Position numbers and translations under genes: made by a program. Source: Candidatus Iainarchaeum sp. (GTDB lineage: Archaea; Iainarchaeota; Iainarchaeia; Iainarchaeales; GCA-2688035). From it: a stretch of 13,102 bases of DNA. The DNA lies in the NCBI GenBank assembly GCA_017609945.1, contig JAFCCZ010000018.1, positions 1 through 13,102 on the forward strand. The letters run 5' to 3'. Positions within the stretch are counted from its first letter, which is position 1. Every line of letters begins with the position of its first letter. The notes under the pieces were generated by a model, which saw only the letters and a list, made by a program, of their open reading frames with translations, was not told the origin of the DNA and searched no databases. This document shows positions 1 through 5,301 of the stretch, one piece after another.

Positions 1-539
1 CCAAGGCCAATTACCAATGGAGAGCCCTTTCTTGCGGCAACAAGCTTGTTGCACTTGGTTGAAATGAAAATAACTGCAAAGGTCCCCTGCAGGGAGTTGC
101 AGGTTTTCTTCGCGGCCTCCTCAAAGGAAAGGCCCTGCCTTACAAAGCCCTCGGCCAGGTGCGCTATAACCTCTGAATCGGTTTCGCTGGCAAACTTGTG
201 GCCTGAGGCAGAAAGGCTCTTCTTCAATTCTACATAATTTTCTATTATCCCGTTGTGAACCACCGCTATCCCCCCACTGCAGCCGAGGTGAGGGTGCGCA
301 TTCTGCTGTGTTACTTTTCCGTGGGTTGCCCAGCGGGTGTGCCCTATGGCAGAATTTGATTCCGGCAGGGAAATTTTGGCGTCACTTATCCTGCCGGTGT
401 TTTTCTCAACGGAAATCTTCCCGCCGGCCAGGGCAGCAATTCCCCAGCTGTCGTATCCCCTGTACTCCAGCTTCCGCAGGCCGTCAAGCACAAGGGAGCA
501 GGCGTTTTCCTTTCCCAGGTAAGCAGAAATTCCACACAT
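1..539 (-). CDS. glmS: Glutamine--fructose-6-phosphate aminotransferase, N-terminal part (cut by window edge)
   Basis: The enzyme makes glucosamine-6-phosphate from fructose-6-phosphate and glutamine, the first step to UDP-GlcNAc, in the cytosol. The visible 179 residues are the class II glutamine amidotransferase domain. Translation from the ATG at 539 gives MCGI, with Cys2 as the predicted nucleophile once Met is removed. It then gives LEYRGYDSWGIA, IGHTRWATHG, NAHPH, VVHNGIIENY, a SETDSEVIAHL segment and KGSPLVIGLG, in the order seen in GlmS. This combination separates it from PurF and AsnB, which also begin MCGI. The two sugar-isomerase (SIS) domains, about 400 more residues, lie outside the window. 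The start is fixed by the need for Cys2. A TTTATAAA box lies about 65 bases upstream and a GGTGA about 8 bases before the ATG. The gene is divergent from the SCP2-like gene. Confidence 0.96.
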   Translation of the reverse strand, partial: MCGISAYLGKENACSLVLDGLRKLEYRGYDSWGIAALAGGKISVEKNTGRISDAKISLPESNSAIGHTRWATHGKVTQQNAHPHLGCSGGIAVVHNGIIENYVELKKSLSASGHKFASETDSEVIAHLAEGFVRQGLSFEEAAKKTCNSLQGTFAVIFISTKCNKLVAARKGSPLVIGL

Positions 540-602
540 TGCAAGTTCACCAAAAAGGCCCTGTTTTTAGCCAGGGTTATACAATTCTTATAATTTGAAT
601 TC

Positions 603-610
603 TTTATAAA
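603..610 (-). promoter_or_regulatory. TATA box, probable glmS promoter
   Basis: TTTATAAA on the minus strand matches the archaeal TATA consensus. Transcription would start near 580, leaving a leader of about 40 bases. That leader contains a weak 5-bp stem (559-563 with 572-576, loop of 8) and a GGTGA ribosome binding site. The assignment rests on sequence and spacing alone. Confidence 0.55.
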
Positions 611-733
611 GCGCCCTGATACAAAGGTCAAATTGGCCAATAAAACAAGTAAAAGAAAAGAAAAAATAAAACTGGCAAACTTTTTGTTCATTAAAAACCG
701 ATCATAATATAATTAAACTTATATAAAAGATTT

Positions 734-784
734 CCAATTGGCGAATTGGGGGCTAATTAAGAATTAGCAAATAATAGGGCCCCC
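734..784. other. Structured intergenic segment (competing stem-loops)
   Basis: The 293 bases between glmS and the gene at 833 hold no convincing gene. Two overlapping folds can be drawn. The first is CCAATT (734-739) with AATTGG (744-749) around a GGCG loop. The second is GGGGG (748-752) with CCCCC (780-784), enclosing a CTAATT/AATTAG hairpin (753-758 with 762-767) that stacks directly on it. The two folds share bases 748-749, so they exclude each other. A TATA-like TATATAAAAG lies just upstream (720-729), placing a possible plus-strand start near 748. This could be a small RNA, a terminator or a protein-binding site. The function is unknown. Confidence 0.35.
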
Positions 785-801
785 TAACAAAAAGAATAAG
801 C

Positions 802-810
802 TTTTTTAAA
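802..810 (+). promoter_or_regulatory. TATA box for the SCP2-like gene
   Basis: TTTTTTAAA is centred about 26 bases before the ATG at 833. At that distance transcription would begin at or next to the start codon, so the mRNA is probably leaderless. No ribosome binding site is visible before the ATG, which agrees. Confidence 0.55.
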
Positions 811-832
811 CCATGAAACATAAATTGGTATT

Positions 833-1312
833 ATGAAAAGGCTTTTGGTTTTCCTGTTCCTTGCCCTTTTGGTCTCAGGGGCCTTTGCTGAAAAGATTGA
901 GGTTGAGGAAATTGTTTCCCAGCTCTCGCAGAGAAAGAGCGAGATAAACTTTATTCTCAACACAATGGGCATTCCGAAAGAACTGAAGCAGATTTTTGGA
1001 AACGAAACAATGAACGTTTTTGTTGCAATGTCTGACGGCAGCACTGAAACAATTGGGCTCAAAACAAAGAACGGGAAGATTGAGGAAATAAAGTACAACG
1101 GTTTTGAGAACGAAACCCTTCACGTTTTCGTTTCAGAGGAAACGCTCCGTGAGATAATGACCTCCTGGAACCCGTCAGAAGCAGCGGTGGCGGCTCTGAA
1201 GAACGGCAAAATAAGGTATCAGGGAGTTGGAGTCGCAAGCGCCGCAAAATTCGGAATTCTTGGATTTATTCAGGCCATTATTGCTTTCTTCGCCGGCCTG
1301 CTTGGGATGTAG
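833..1312 (+). CDS. Secreted SCP2-like domain protein with C-terminal membrane anchor
   Basis: The 159-residue protein starts with a clear signal peptide: KR at 2-3, a hydrophobic core at 4-15, and a likely cut after GAFA at residue 19. Residues about 57-130 follow the pattern of sterol-carrier-protein-2-like domains: paired strands around VFVAMSDGST and the KNGKIEEI turn, then a VFVSEETLREIMT helix, a helix ending in AALKNGKIRYQG, and a final GV.SAAKFG helix. Residues about 140-158 are hydrophobic and could anchor the protein, leaving the domain outside the cell. SCP2 folds bind lipids or act as modules in larger proteins. The ligand here is unknown. The fold assignment is made by eye from the pattern, so it is moderate. 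It stands alone between a structured intergenic region and a convergent tRNA gene. Confidence 0.75.
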   Translation: MKRLLVFLFLALLVSGAFAEKIEVEEIVSQLSQRKSEINFILNTMGIPKELKQIFGNETMNVFVAMSDGSTETIGLKTKNGKIEEIKYNGFENETLHVFVSEETLREIMTSWNPSEAAVAALKNGKIRYQGVGVASAAKFGILGFIQAIIAFFAGLLGM

Positions 1313-1325
1313 TAGACTAGTTCAA

Positions 1326-1397
1326 TGCGTCCGCCGGGACTCGAACCCGGATTGCGAGCTTGGGAAGCTCGAAGCCTAACCATTGGCTGACAGACGC
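1326..1397 (-). tRNA. tRNA-Gly (anticodon CCC)
   Basis: The minus strand folds into a full cloverleaf. The acceptor stem is GCGTCTG/CGGACGC with one G-U pair. The D stem is AGCC/GGCT with GG in an 8-base loop. The anticodon stem is CGAGC/GCTCG with loop TTCCCAA, giving anticodon CCC, which reads GGG (Gly). The variable loop is 4 bases (CAAT). The T stem is CCGGG/CCCGG with loop TTCGAGT. The discriminator base is A (1326). No CCA is encoded and there is no intron. Position 9 is C, and the D stem opens with an A-U pair, both less common. The gene is convergent with the SCP2-like gene, 13 bases away. Confidence 0.95.
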
Positions 1398-1423
1398 TTG
1401 ATACTTATTGGGGAGCAACAAAA

Positions 1424-1431
1424 TTTTTAAA
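1424..1431 (-). promoter_or_regulatory. TATA box for tRNA-Gly
   Basis: TTTAAAAA on the minus strand is centred 30 bases before the mature 5' end of the tRNA, so transcription would begin only a few bases upstream of it. The adjoining upstream (BRE) position overlaps the stop codon of the preceding winged-helix gene. Read-through from that gene would also enter the tRNA. Confidence 0.6.
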
Positions 1432-1434
1432 CTC

Positions 1435-2262
1435 TTAAGACTGTTTTGGGGCGAGCTGGTTCAGTTTCTTGAACGGCCCCATTAGGTAAAAGTATGGAGG
1501 GTCAATTCTTATTTTGAGGGCGGGAAGGTAAATTGTCACAGGGTTTCTTGCAAACTGCGGGGTTTTCTCAATAAGGGAGAGGAGCTCTTTGAAGCCTGCC
1601 TTTTCAAGGGTGATTGAATTTCCGTGGGCTTTTGCATTGAACTTCTTTGCAGCCTGTTCCAAAAGGGGCAGGTCTCTCAGTTCAACTACTAGCTCTGTGG
1701 CAGGGCTTTCCTCAATTACCGAGAAAAGGAGCTTTTTGGAGTCAGGGCCCAGCTTGAACTGGCGGCGGTCGTTGAAGTCAAGCTCTTGGAGCGAGGAAAT
1801 GCGCTGCAAGAGCACTCCGTTGAGGTAGTTGAGGGAGTGAATCTTCTTGTCAATGTCGCCCTTGAGTTCGGCAAGGTCGCTGATGAAGAATTCGGTACTG
1901 CCCTTTGCCGCCTTTAAGAGGTCTCGGTCCTGCTTGCTTCTCTCAATAAGGGTGGAGAGCGTTTCAACAATTGAATTGATTTCGTTCACAGGGCTTTTTC
2001 CCCTCATACTCTGGTTCAGCTTTATGAGGAGCTTGTTCTTCATCTCGGAATTGATTTCGGCCGCTCCCTTCTCCGTAACAAAGAAACTGTTCCTCTGCCT
2101 CTTCAGCATCCCGACCGCGCTCAAATCTTTGAGGGCACGGCTCAGGGCTGCGCGGGCGCTGTTAACGTTTCCGTAGCTGCTTGAGACCTTGTTGAGCAGG
2201 GAGTTGTAGTCAACGCCAGGGCTCTGCTTTACAATCAGGAGAATGTTGTTCTTCTGGGTCAT
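1435..2262 (-). CDS. Winged-helix protein with coiled coil, function unknown
   Basis: I do not recognise a named family. Residues about 5-70 of 275 look like a winged helix-turn-helix: a first helix, a PGVDYNSLLNKV helix, a recognition-type segment SARAALSRALKDL, then VGMLKRQRNSFFVTEKG as the wing. Residues about 75-165 are helical with heptad-like Leu/Ile spacing (ETLSTLIERSKQDRDLL, ELKGDIDKKIHSLNYL), suggesting a coiled-coil dimer. The last 100 residues look like a small alpha/beta domain and end near a YFYLMGPFKKL stretch. A DNA-binding regulator is the natural reading, but no ligand site or target can be named. The ATG has a TATA box about 28 bases upstream and no ribosome binding site, so it is probably leaderless and transcribed alone. 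Confidence 0.85.
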   Translation of the reverse strand: MTQKNNILLIVKQSPGVDYNSLLNKVSSSYGNVNSARAALSRALKDLSAVGMLKRQRNSFFVTEKGAAEINSEMKNKLLIKLNQSMRGKSPVNEINSIVETLSTLIERSKQDRDLLKAAKGSTEFFISDLAELKGDIDKKIHSLNYLNGVLLQRISSLQELDFNDRRQFKLGPDSKKLLFSVIEESPATELVVELRDLPLLEQAAKKFNAKAHGNSITLEKAGFKELLSLIEKTPQFARNPVTIYLPALKIRIDPPYFYLMGPFKKLNQLAPKQS

Positions 2263-2286
2263 AAAGAAATAGTTAACAAAAAAGTA

Positions 2287-2294
2287 TTTTAAAT
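2287..2294 (-). promoter_or_regulatory. TATA box for the winged-helix gene
   Basis: ATTTAAAA on the minus strand is centred about 28 bases before the ATG at 2262, a spacing that predicts a leaderless or nearly leaderless mRNA. Confidence 0.5.
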
Positions 2295-2317
2295 GGGATT
2301 GTTAATCAGAAGGGTTC

Positions 2318-2554
2318 TTATTTTTTTATTGGCCTGCCCAGCAGGTTGTAGTAGGCAACCGGCCTTTCAATATCAGGGCCGCCCAGCCTTTTCTTGAGCC
2401 CTTTCCATGAAGGCCTTCCTCTTTTCATCGCACGGAAGCCGGTAATCCCATTAGGTCCTCTGGTAGTGCGGTAAACAAATTTGGTGCCACGAAAGATGCC
2501 CCAATTCTTTATTTTACTCCTGTGACCTAGATTCAGCTTCCTCAAAGGGGGCAT
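2318..2554 (-). CDS. Small, very basic protein next to L44e, function unknown
   Basis: The protein has 78 residues from the ATG at 2554 (MPPLRKLNLGHRSK...). It is rich in Lys, Arg and Gly, with few acidic residues and no Cys. Trp occurs in KNWGIF and PSWKGL, and the end is LLGRPIKK. The composition resembles a ribosomal or other RNA-binding protein. It lies 48 bases downstream of L44e in the same direction. In many archaea this position is held by zinc-ribbon protein S27e, but this protein has none of the S27e cysteines, so that identity is rejected. An in-frame GTG five codons upstream (2569) would give 83 residues. I prefer the ATG because a TTTTATT box about 24 bases upstream would give a leaderless message from it, and because MPPLRK is a more typical N-terminus. 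I do not recognise the family. Confidence 0.75.
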   Translation of the reverse strand: MPPLRKLNLGHRSKIKNWGIFRGTKFVYRTTRGPNGITGFRAMKRGRPSWKGLKKRLGGPDIERPVAYYNLLGRPIKK

Positions 2555-2602
2555 AGTAAAATTATACACCCGCCAGAATAAAAGGATTGCGGAGTGCCTG
2601 GT

Positions 2603-2890
2603 TTATGCCGCTTTTGCAACAAGCTCTATTTTCTTCATTCTCTTTGGGATAACAAAGTAGTGTTTTGCCTTGCAGACTGAGCACTCGGCAAGAAAGCAGC
2701 CCTTTTTGTTCTGCTTTTTGATTGTTGCGGGAAACTGATATTTTCCCTTGTAGCCCTTTTTCTTGGCAACGTTTTTCCTGTTTCCCTGTGCAAGGGCCCT
2801 GGGCGAGCCTGCCTTAAACAGCTTGAGCTTGTGCTCTGTGTGCTTGTTGCACTTCTTGCAGTAGTCCTTTACACTCTTCGGGAGATTCAT
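2603..2890 (-). CDS. rpl44e: 50S ribosomal protein L44e (eL42)
   Basis: This zinc-ribbon protein of the large subunit is shared by archaea and eukaryotes and sits near the E site. The 95-residue length is usual for archaea. The N-terminus, MNLPKSVKDYCKKCNKHTEHKL, is characteristic. The zinc ligands are visible as C11-x2-C14 and C70-x2-C73 (AECSVC), with an extra Cys at 65. Between them is the basic segment with the GNRKNVAKKKGYKGK pattern. An AAGGTG ribosome binding site (2899-2904) lies 8 bases before the ATG, and a CTTTAAAT box is further upstream. It probably forms a two-gene unit with the small basic protein downstream. Confidence 0.97.
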   Translation of the reverse strand: MNLPKSVKDYCKKCNKHTEHKLKLFKAGSPRALAQGNRKNVAKKKGYKGKYQFPATIKKQNKKGCFLAECSVCKAKHYFVIPKRMKKIELVAKAA

Positions 2891-2956
2891 AAGAAAAACA
2901 CCTTAAAAACGAGAAATTAAAGCCATTTCTGCTGGATAAATTGTGAAAGGCAAAGA

Positions 2957-2964
2957 ATTTAAAG
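2957..2964 (-). promoter_or_regulatory. TATA box for L44e
   Basis: CTTTAAAT on the minus strand is a near-consensus archaeal TATA box. It would start transcription around 2936, giving a leader of about 45 bases with the AAGGTG site close to the ATG. It lies in the 89-base gap after the serpin gene. Confidence 0.55.
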
Positions 2965-2979
2965 CTATTCCAATGTGGT

Positions 2980-4236
2980 TTAAGCGGTCGGGTCAAGAAC
3001 CTTTCCCATAAACAAAATGGCGCCGGTGCCCCTCTCCTGGATTATGAAAATGAACGGGTGATCTGCCCTAAATACTTTCGGTTCTAAGGGCATAGAAGTT
3101 TCCATAACTACTACCGCAGTGGCTGCGGCGGCCTCTGTGCCCTCCTCGTTTACCTCAACAAAGGCCTGGTGGATTACAGCGGAAATGTAAAGCCTTCTGG
3201 TTCCGTCCATTCCGGAAAAGTCTGCTACGCCTGCCTGGAAAGCAGAGGGCATGCCCATCTTCTGCAAATCCTCGGCCATCCTATACTTTGTTTCAAAGGT
3301 GAATTTTGGGAGCCAAACGTTAATTTCTGTTTCACGCATGCCGGACTTCAGCTCGTTCAATTTTTCCGTGCTGAGGGAGTTCTCAACCTCTGCCGTTTTT
3401 CCCTCCTCTGGAAGGATTACCAGCATTGAGAGCTCTTCCCCCTCGTAAGGCAGCTCAAGAATCTGCAGGTTCTCGGTTTCGCCGTAATTTAGTTCAGCAT
3501 CATCCCCGCTAAGGAACATTAATTCGGCCCTAACGGTTTTGCCTGGGCTCACTTTGAAGTCAGCTTCCTTAGTGTCCTCTGGGTCAAACTGGGTTAGCCA
3601 GGTTCCCTTGAAGTAAACCGCGTTGGTGAGAACCAGGCGGGTTAATGGGGTTATTACCCCCTTGGGAATAAGGTCCTTAATTCTGTTGTTTGTTTGGTCT
3701 TCAACCCAGGCGTTGATTGTCTGGCGGGAGGGCTCTGCCTGGGTTTTGAAATCCAAGTTGGTTACTTTGCCTTTGTAATAGCTTTCTACGGTTTCAAAAA
3801 AGTCCGGCAAAAACTCGTAATTCTGCTCAGCCCACAGTGCGTTGGCTGTTTTGAGGTCATAGTCCTGATTGGGAGTGTTGATTGTATTGTAAAGCCTTGC
3901 AAAGGCTGACTGGCGTGTAGTGTCGTCTTCCGGGAAGTGGAGAACGGACTGCATTTCTTCGGCGGTCTGGCCTTTAGCTCCCTCGTAAGTCATTCCAAGA
4001 GCGGATTCAATGCTCCAGGGAGAAAAGAAAACGTTTTCTTCGCTGTCCTTGTATTCGGAGTAAAGGTCAAAGGCAAACTGGTTGTTTGCGTTTACCAGTG
4101 CTTCAACTCCCTCGGTTGTTGCCTGGCTGTCGTCAGCTGCTTGGAAGGGCCCTGGAAGCGGCCCCAGTGGGAACTCGGTACAGCCTGCTAGAAACAGGCT
4201 TAGTATTGCCAGGGCTGAAAGCATTTTCCAGTTCAT
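2980..4236 (-). CDS. Serpin-family protease inhibitor, predicted lipoprotein
   Basis: Serpins are suicide inhibitors of serine or cysteine proteases. The 418 residues begin with a lipoprotein-type signal (hydrophobic 6-16, then LAGC with Cys19). A Pro/Gly-rich linker follows, then a complete serpin fold from about residue 46: NVFFSPWSIESAL, the LTNAVYFKGTW strand, and the C-terminal ADHPFIFII and GAILFMGKV segments. The hinge EEGTEAAAATA (364-374) has Thr at P14 and small residues at P12-P9, as in inhibitory serpins. Counting from the hinge puts the scissile bond at Thr380-Ser381 (P1-P1'). A Thr P1 suggests a target with small-residue preference, such as a subtilisin- or elastase-like enzyme; this is inference. 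It is probably exported and held on the outer face of the membrane. The promoter is shared head-to-head with the membrane protein gene. Confidence 0.96.
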   Translation of the reverse strand: MNWKMLSALAILSLFLAGCTEFPLGPLPGPFQAADDSQATTEGVEALVNANNQFAFDLYSEYKDSEENVFFSPWSIESALGMTYEGAKGQTAEEMQSVLHFPEDDTTRQSAFARLYNTINTPNQDYDLKTANALWAEQNYEFLPDFFETVESYYKGKVTNLDFKTQAEPSRQTINAWVEDQTNNRIKDLIPKGVITPLTRLVLTNAVYFKGTWLTQFDPEDTKEADFKVSPGKTVRAELMFLSGDDAELNYGETENLQILELPYEGEELSMLVILPEEGKTAEVENSLSTEKLNELKSGMRETEINVWLPKFTFETKYRMAEDLQKMGMPSAFQAGVADFSGMDGTRRLYISAVIHQAFVEVNEEGTEAAAATAVVVMETSMPLEPKVFRADHPFIFIIQERGTGAILFMGKVLDPTA

Positions 4237-4261
4237 GCAATTGTAATAATGGCCAAACTAG

Positions 4262-4269
4262 TATAAAAA
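4262..4269 (-). promoter_or_regulatory. TATA box for the serpin gene
   Basis: TTTTTATA on the minus strand is centred about 29 bases before the serpin ATG. Transcription would start near 4240, so the leader would be only a few bases long. Confidence 0.5.
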
Positions 4270-4302
4270 GGTGGAGATTAGGTTAGGTTTTAAGCTAAGC
4301 AA

Positions 4303-4333
4303 GGGCAAGCGGGCAAGATTAGGGGCAGGGGGG
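4303..4333 (+). other. G-rich tract, possible G-quadruplex
   Basis: Four G runs occur within 31 bases of the divergent intergenic region: GGG (4303), GGG (4311), GGGG (4322) and GGGGGG (4328). The loops are 5, 8 and 2 bases. The 8-base loop just exceeds the usual strict limit of 7. The tract lies between the serpin promoter and the presumed promoter of the membrane protein gene, outside both predicted transcripts. Confidence 0.35.
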
Positions 4334-4390
4334 CGGTAATTCAAAAAGTGCTTGGAATTCAAAACAATAATAATAAAAACAAGAAAAGCA

Positions 4391-4398
4391 TATTATAA
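4391..4398 (+). promoter_or_regulatory. TATA box for the membrane protein gene (and possibly SMC)
   Basis: TATTATAA would place a transcription start near 4420, about 18 bases before the TTG start at 4438. No other good TATA match lies closer on the plus strand. Confidence 0.45.
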
Positions 4399-4437
4399 GC
4401 AAAGGAATAGTCAGGTTTTAAGCAAGGGATGGTTTGA

Positions 4438-5244
4438 TTGATTGGGGCAATAATTAAGGCGTTGAAGGGAATTGTGAAGAACCCGCTTGTTCTTCTGCCG
4501 GCGTTTATTCTTCCCATTGTGACCTTTGGCCTGCTCTTCATCCTGCAGGAGCCTGTTTTTGATATATTCCTGGACGTGCTGTTCCTGGAAAGGGTTCCCG
4601 AATCCAGTTTGCTGGCCTTTCCAATTCACTTCCTTGCAATGTACTCAATTGAACTGGCCGCAATTGCGGTGCTGGTGATTGCGTCCTCAATTGTCTCCAT
4701 TGTGGTTGGCTTCGTTTACGCAAAGTATGCAAACGGGGTTGTGGCGGGAAAGGCGTCTCTCTTCGGCTCGCTTGGCGCGGTTCTTGAAAACAAGGGCAAC
4801 ATTCTTGCCCTGGCCGGCTTCCTGTTTGTTGTGGCCCTGTTTGCGCTTGGAGTGAGCTGGCTGTTTCTCGTGGTTTCTGCGGCGATCCCGTTGCTTGGCG
4901 TACTGGTGATCTTGTTTGCAGTGCTGCTGGCCTACCTGTTGGTAAAACTCGTGTTTTCAGTGCAGGCAATGGCAGTGCAAGGCCTTAAGGCAAAGGAAGC
5001 CCTCTCCAAAAGCTGGGCTTTCACCGGCGGAAGGTTCTTGCAGACACTGGCTTTCCTTATTCTGATCTCGGTAATTTACAGCGTTTTGATTACGGTGGGG
5101 GACTTTTTGGACATTGCCCTAACCGATGTTAACGAGAACTTTGGAACAATAGCTTTTGTGATCCTTTGGGCAATCGGCGTTTCGTTCAGCAACCTTGCCA
5201 TGGCGTTCTATTTCATTGAAAAGGATATTGCAAAGGCTGTCTGA
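4438..5244 (+). CDS. Polytopic membrane protein, function unknown
   Basis: The 268 residues hold about six hydrophobic segments, near 15-37, 62-95, 117-140, 143-172, 203-224 and 238-260. The loop with QGLKAKEALSKSWAFTGGRF is the kind of eA..rSw....gr motif found in broad families of prokaryotic membrane proteins with a glycerophosphodiesterase-type membrane domain or related DUFs. No catalytic motif is visible, so no function is assigned. The start is TTG: an in-frame TGA at 4435-4437 rules out anything further upstream, and later starts would cut the first amphipathic segment. An upstream ATG at 4429 reads only ATG-GTT-TGA. The gene lies 57 bases before SMC on the same strand and may be co-transcribed with it. 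Confidence 0.85.
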   Translation: MIGAIIKALKGIVKNPLVLLPAFILPIVTFGLLFILQEPVFDIFLDVLFLERVPESSLLAFPIHFLAMYSIELAAIAVLVIASSIVSIVVGFVYAKYANGVVAGKASLFGSLGAVLENKGNILALAGFLFVVALFALGVSWLFLVVSAAIPLLGVLVILFAVLLAYLLVKLVFSVQAMAVQGLKAKEALSKSWAFTGGRFLQTLAFLILISVIYSVLITVGDFLDIALTDVNENFGTIAFVILWAIGVSFSNLAMAFYFIEKDIAKAV

Positions 5245-5270
5245 AGTTTTTTAAATGCCTTTCCCCCTAA

Positions 5271-5278
5271 TTATTAAA
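5271..5278 (+). promoter_or_regulatory. TATA box, possible smc promoter
   Basis: TTATTAAA is centred about 27 bases before the ATG at 5302, which would give a leaderless smc message. A second box, TTTTTTAAAT at 5246-5255, would give a short leader ending in GGGG right before the ATG. Co-transcription with the upstream membrane protein gene is also possible. Confidence 0.4.
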
Positions 5279-5301
5279 GAATTTTTTGCCTTTTTGCGGG
5301 G

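Noticed and set aside
386..691. A minus-strand frame from an ATG at 691 with a signal-peptide-like start (KKFASFIFSFLLLVLLANL) that runs into glmS
   Set aside because: About half of it overlaps the conserved glmS start in another frame, and the overlapping part looks like shadow translation. The hydrophobic start comes from AT-rich promoter DNA, and the frame contains the presumed glmS TATA box. It could at most be a decayed gene remnant.
722..735. A 14-base string, TATAAAAGATTTCC, shared with 11122-11135
   Set aside because: In 13 kb of AT-biased sequence one chance 14-base match is not surprising, the flanks do not match, and both copies are simply TATA-like.
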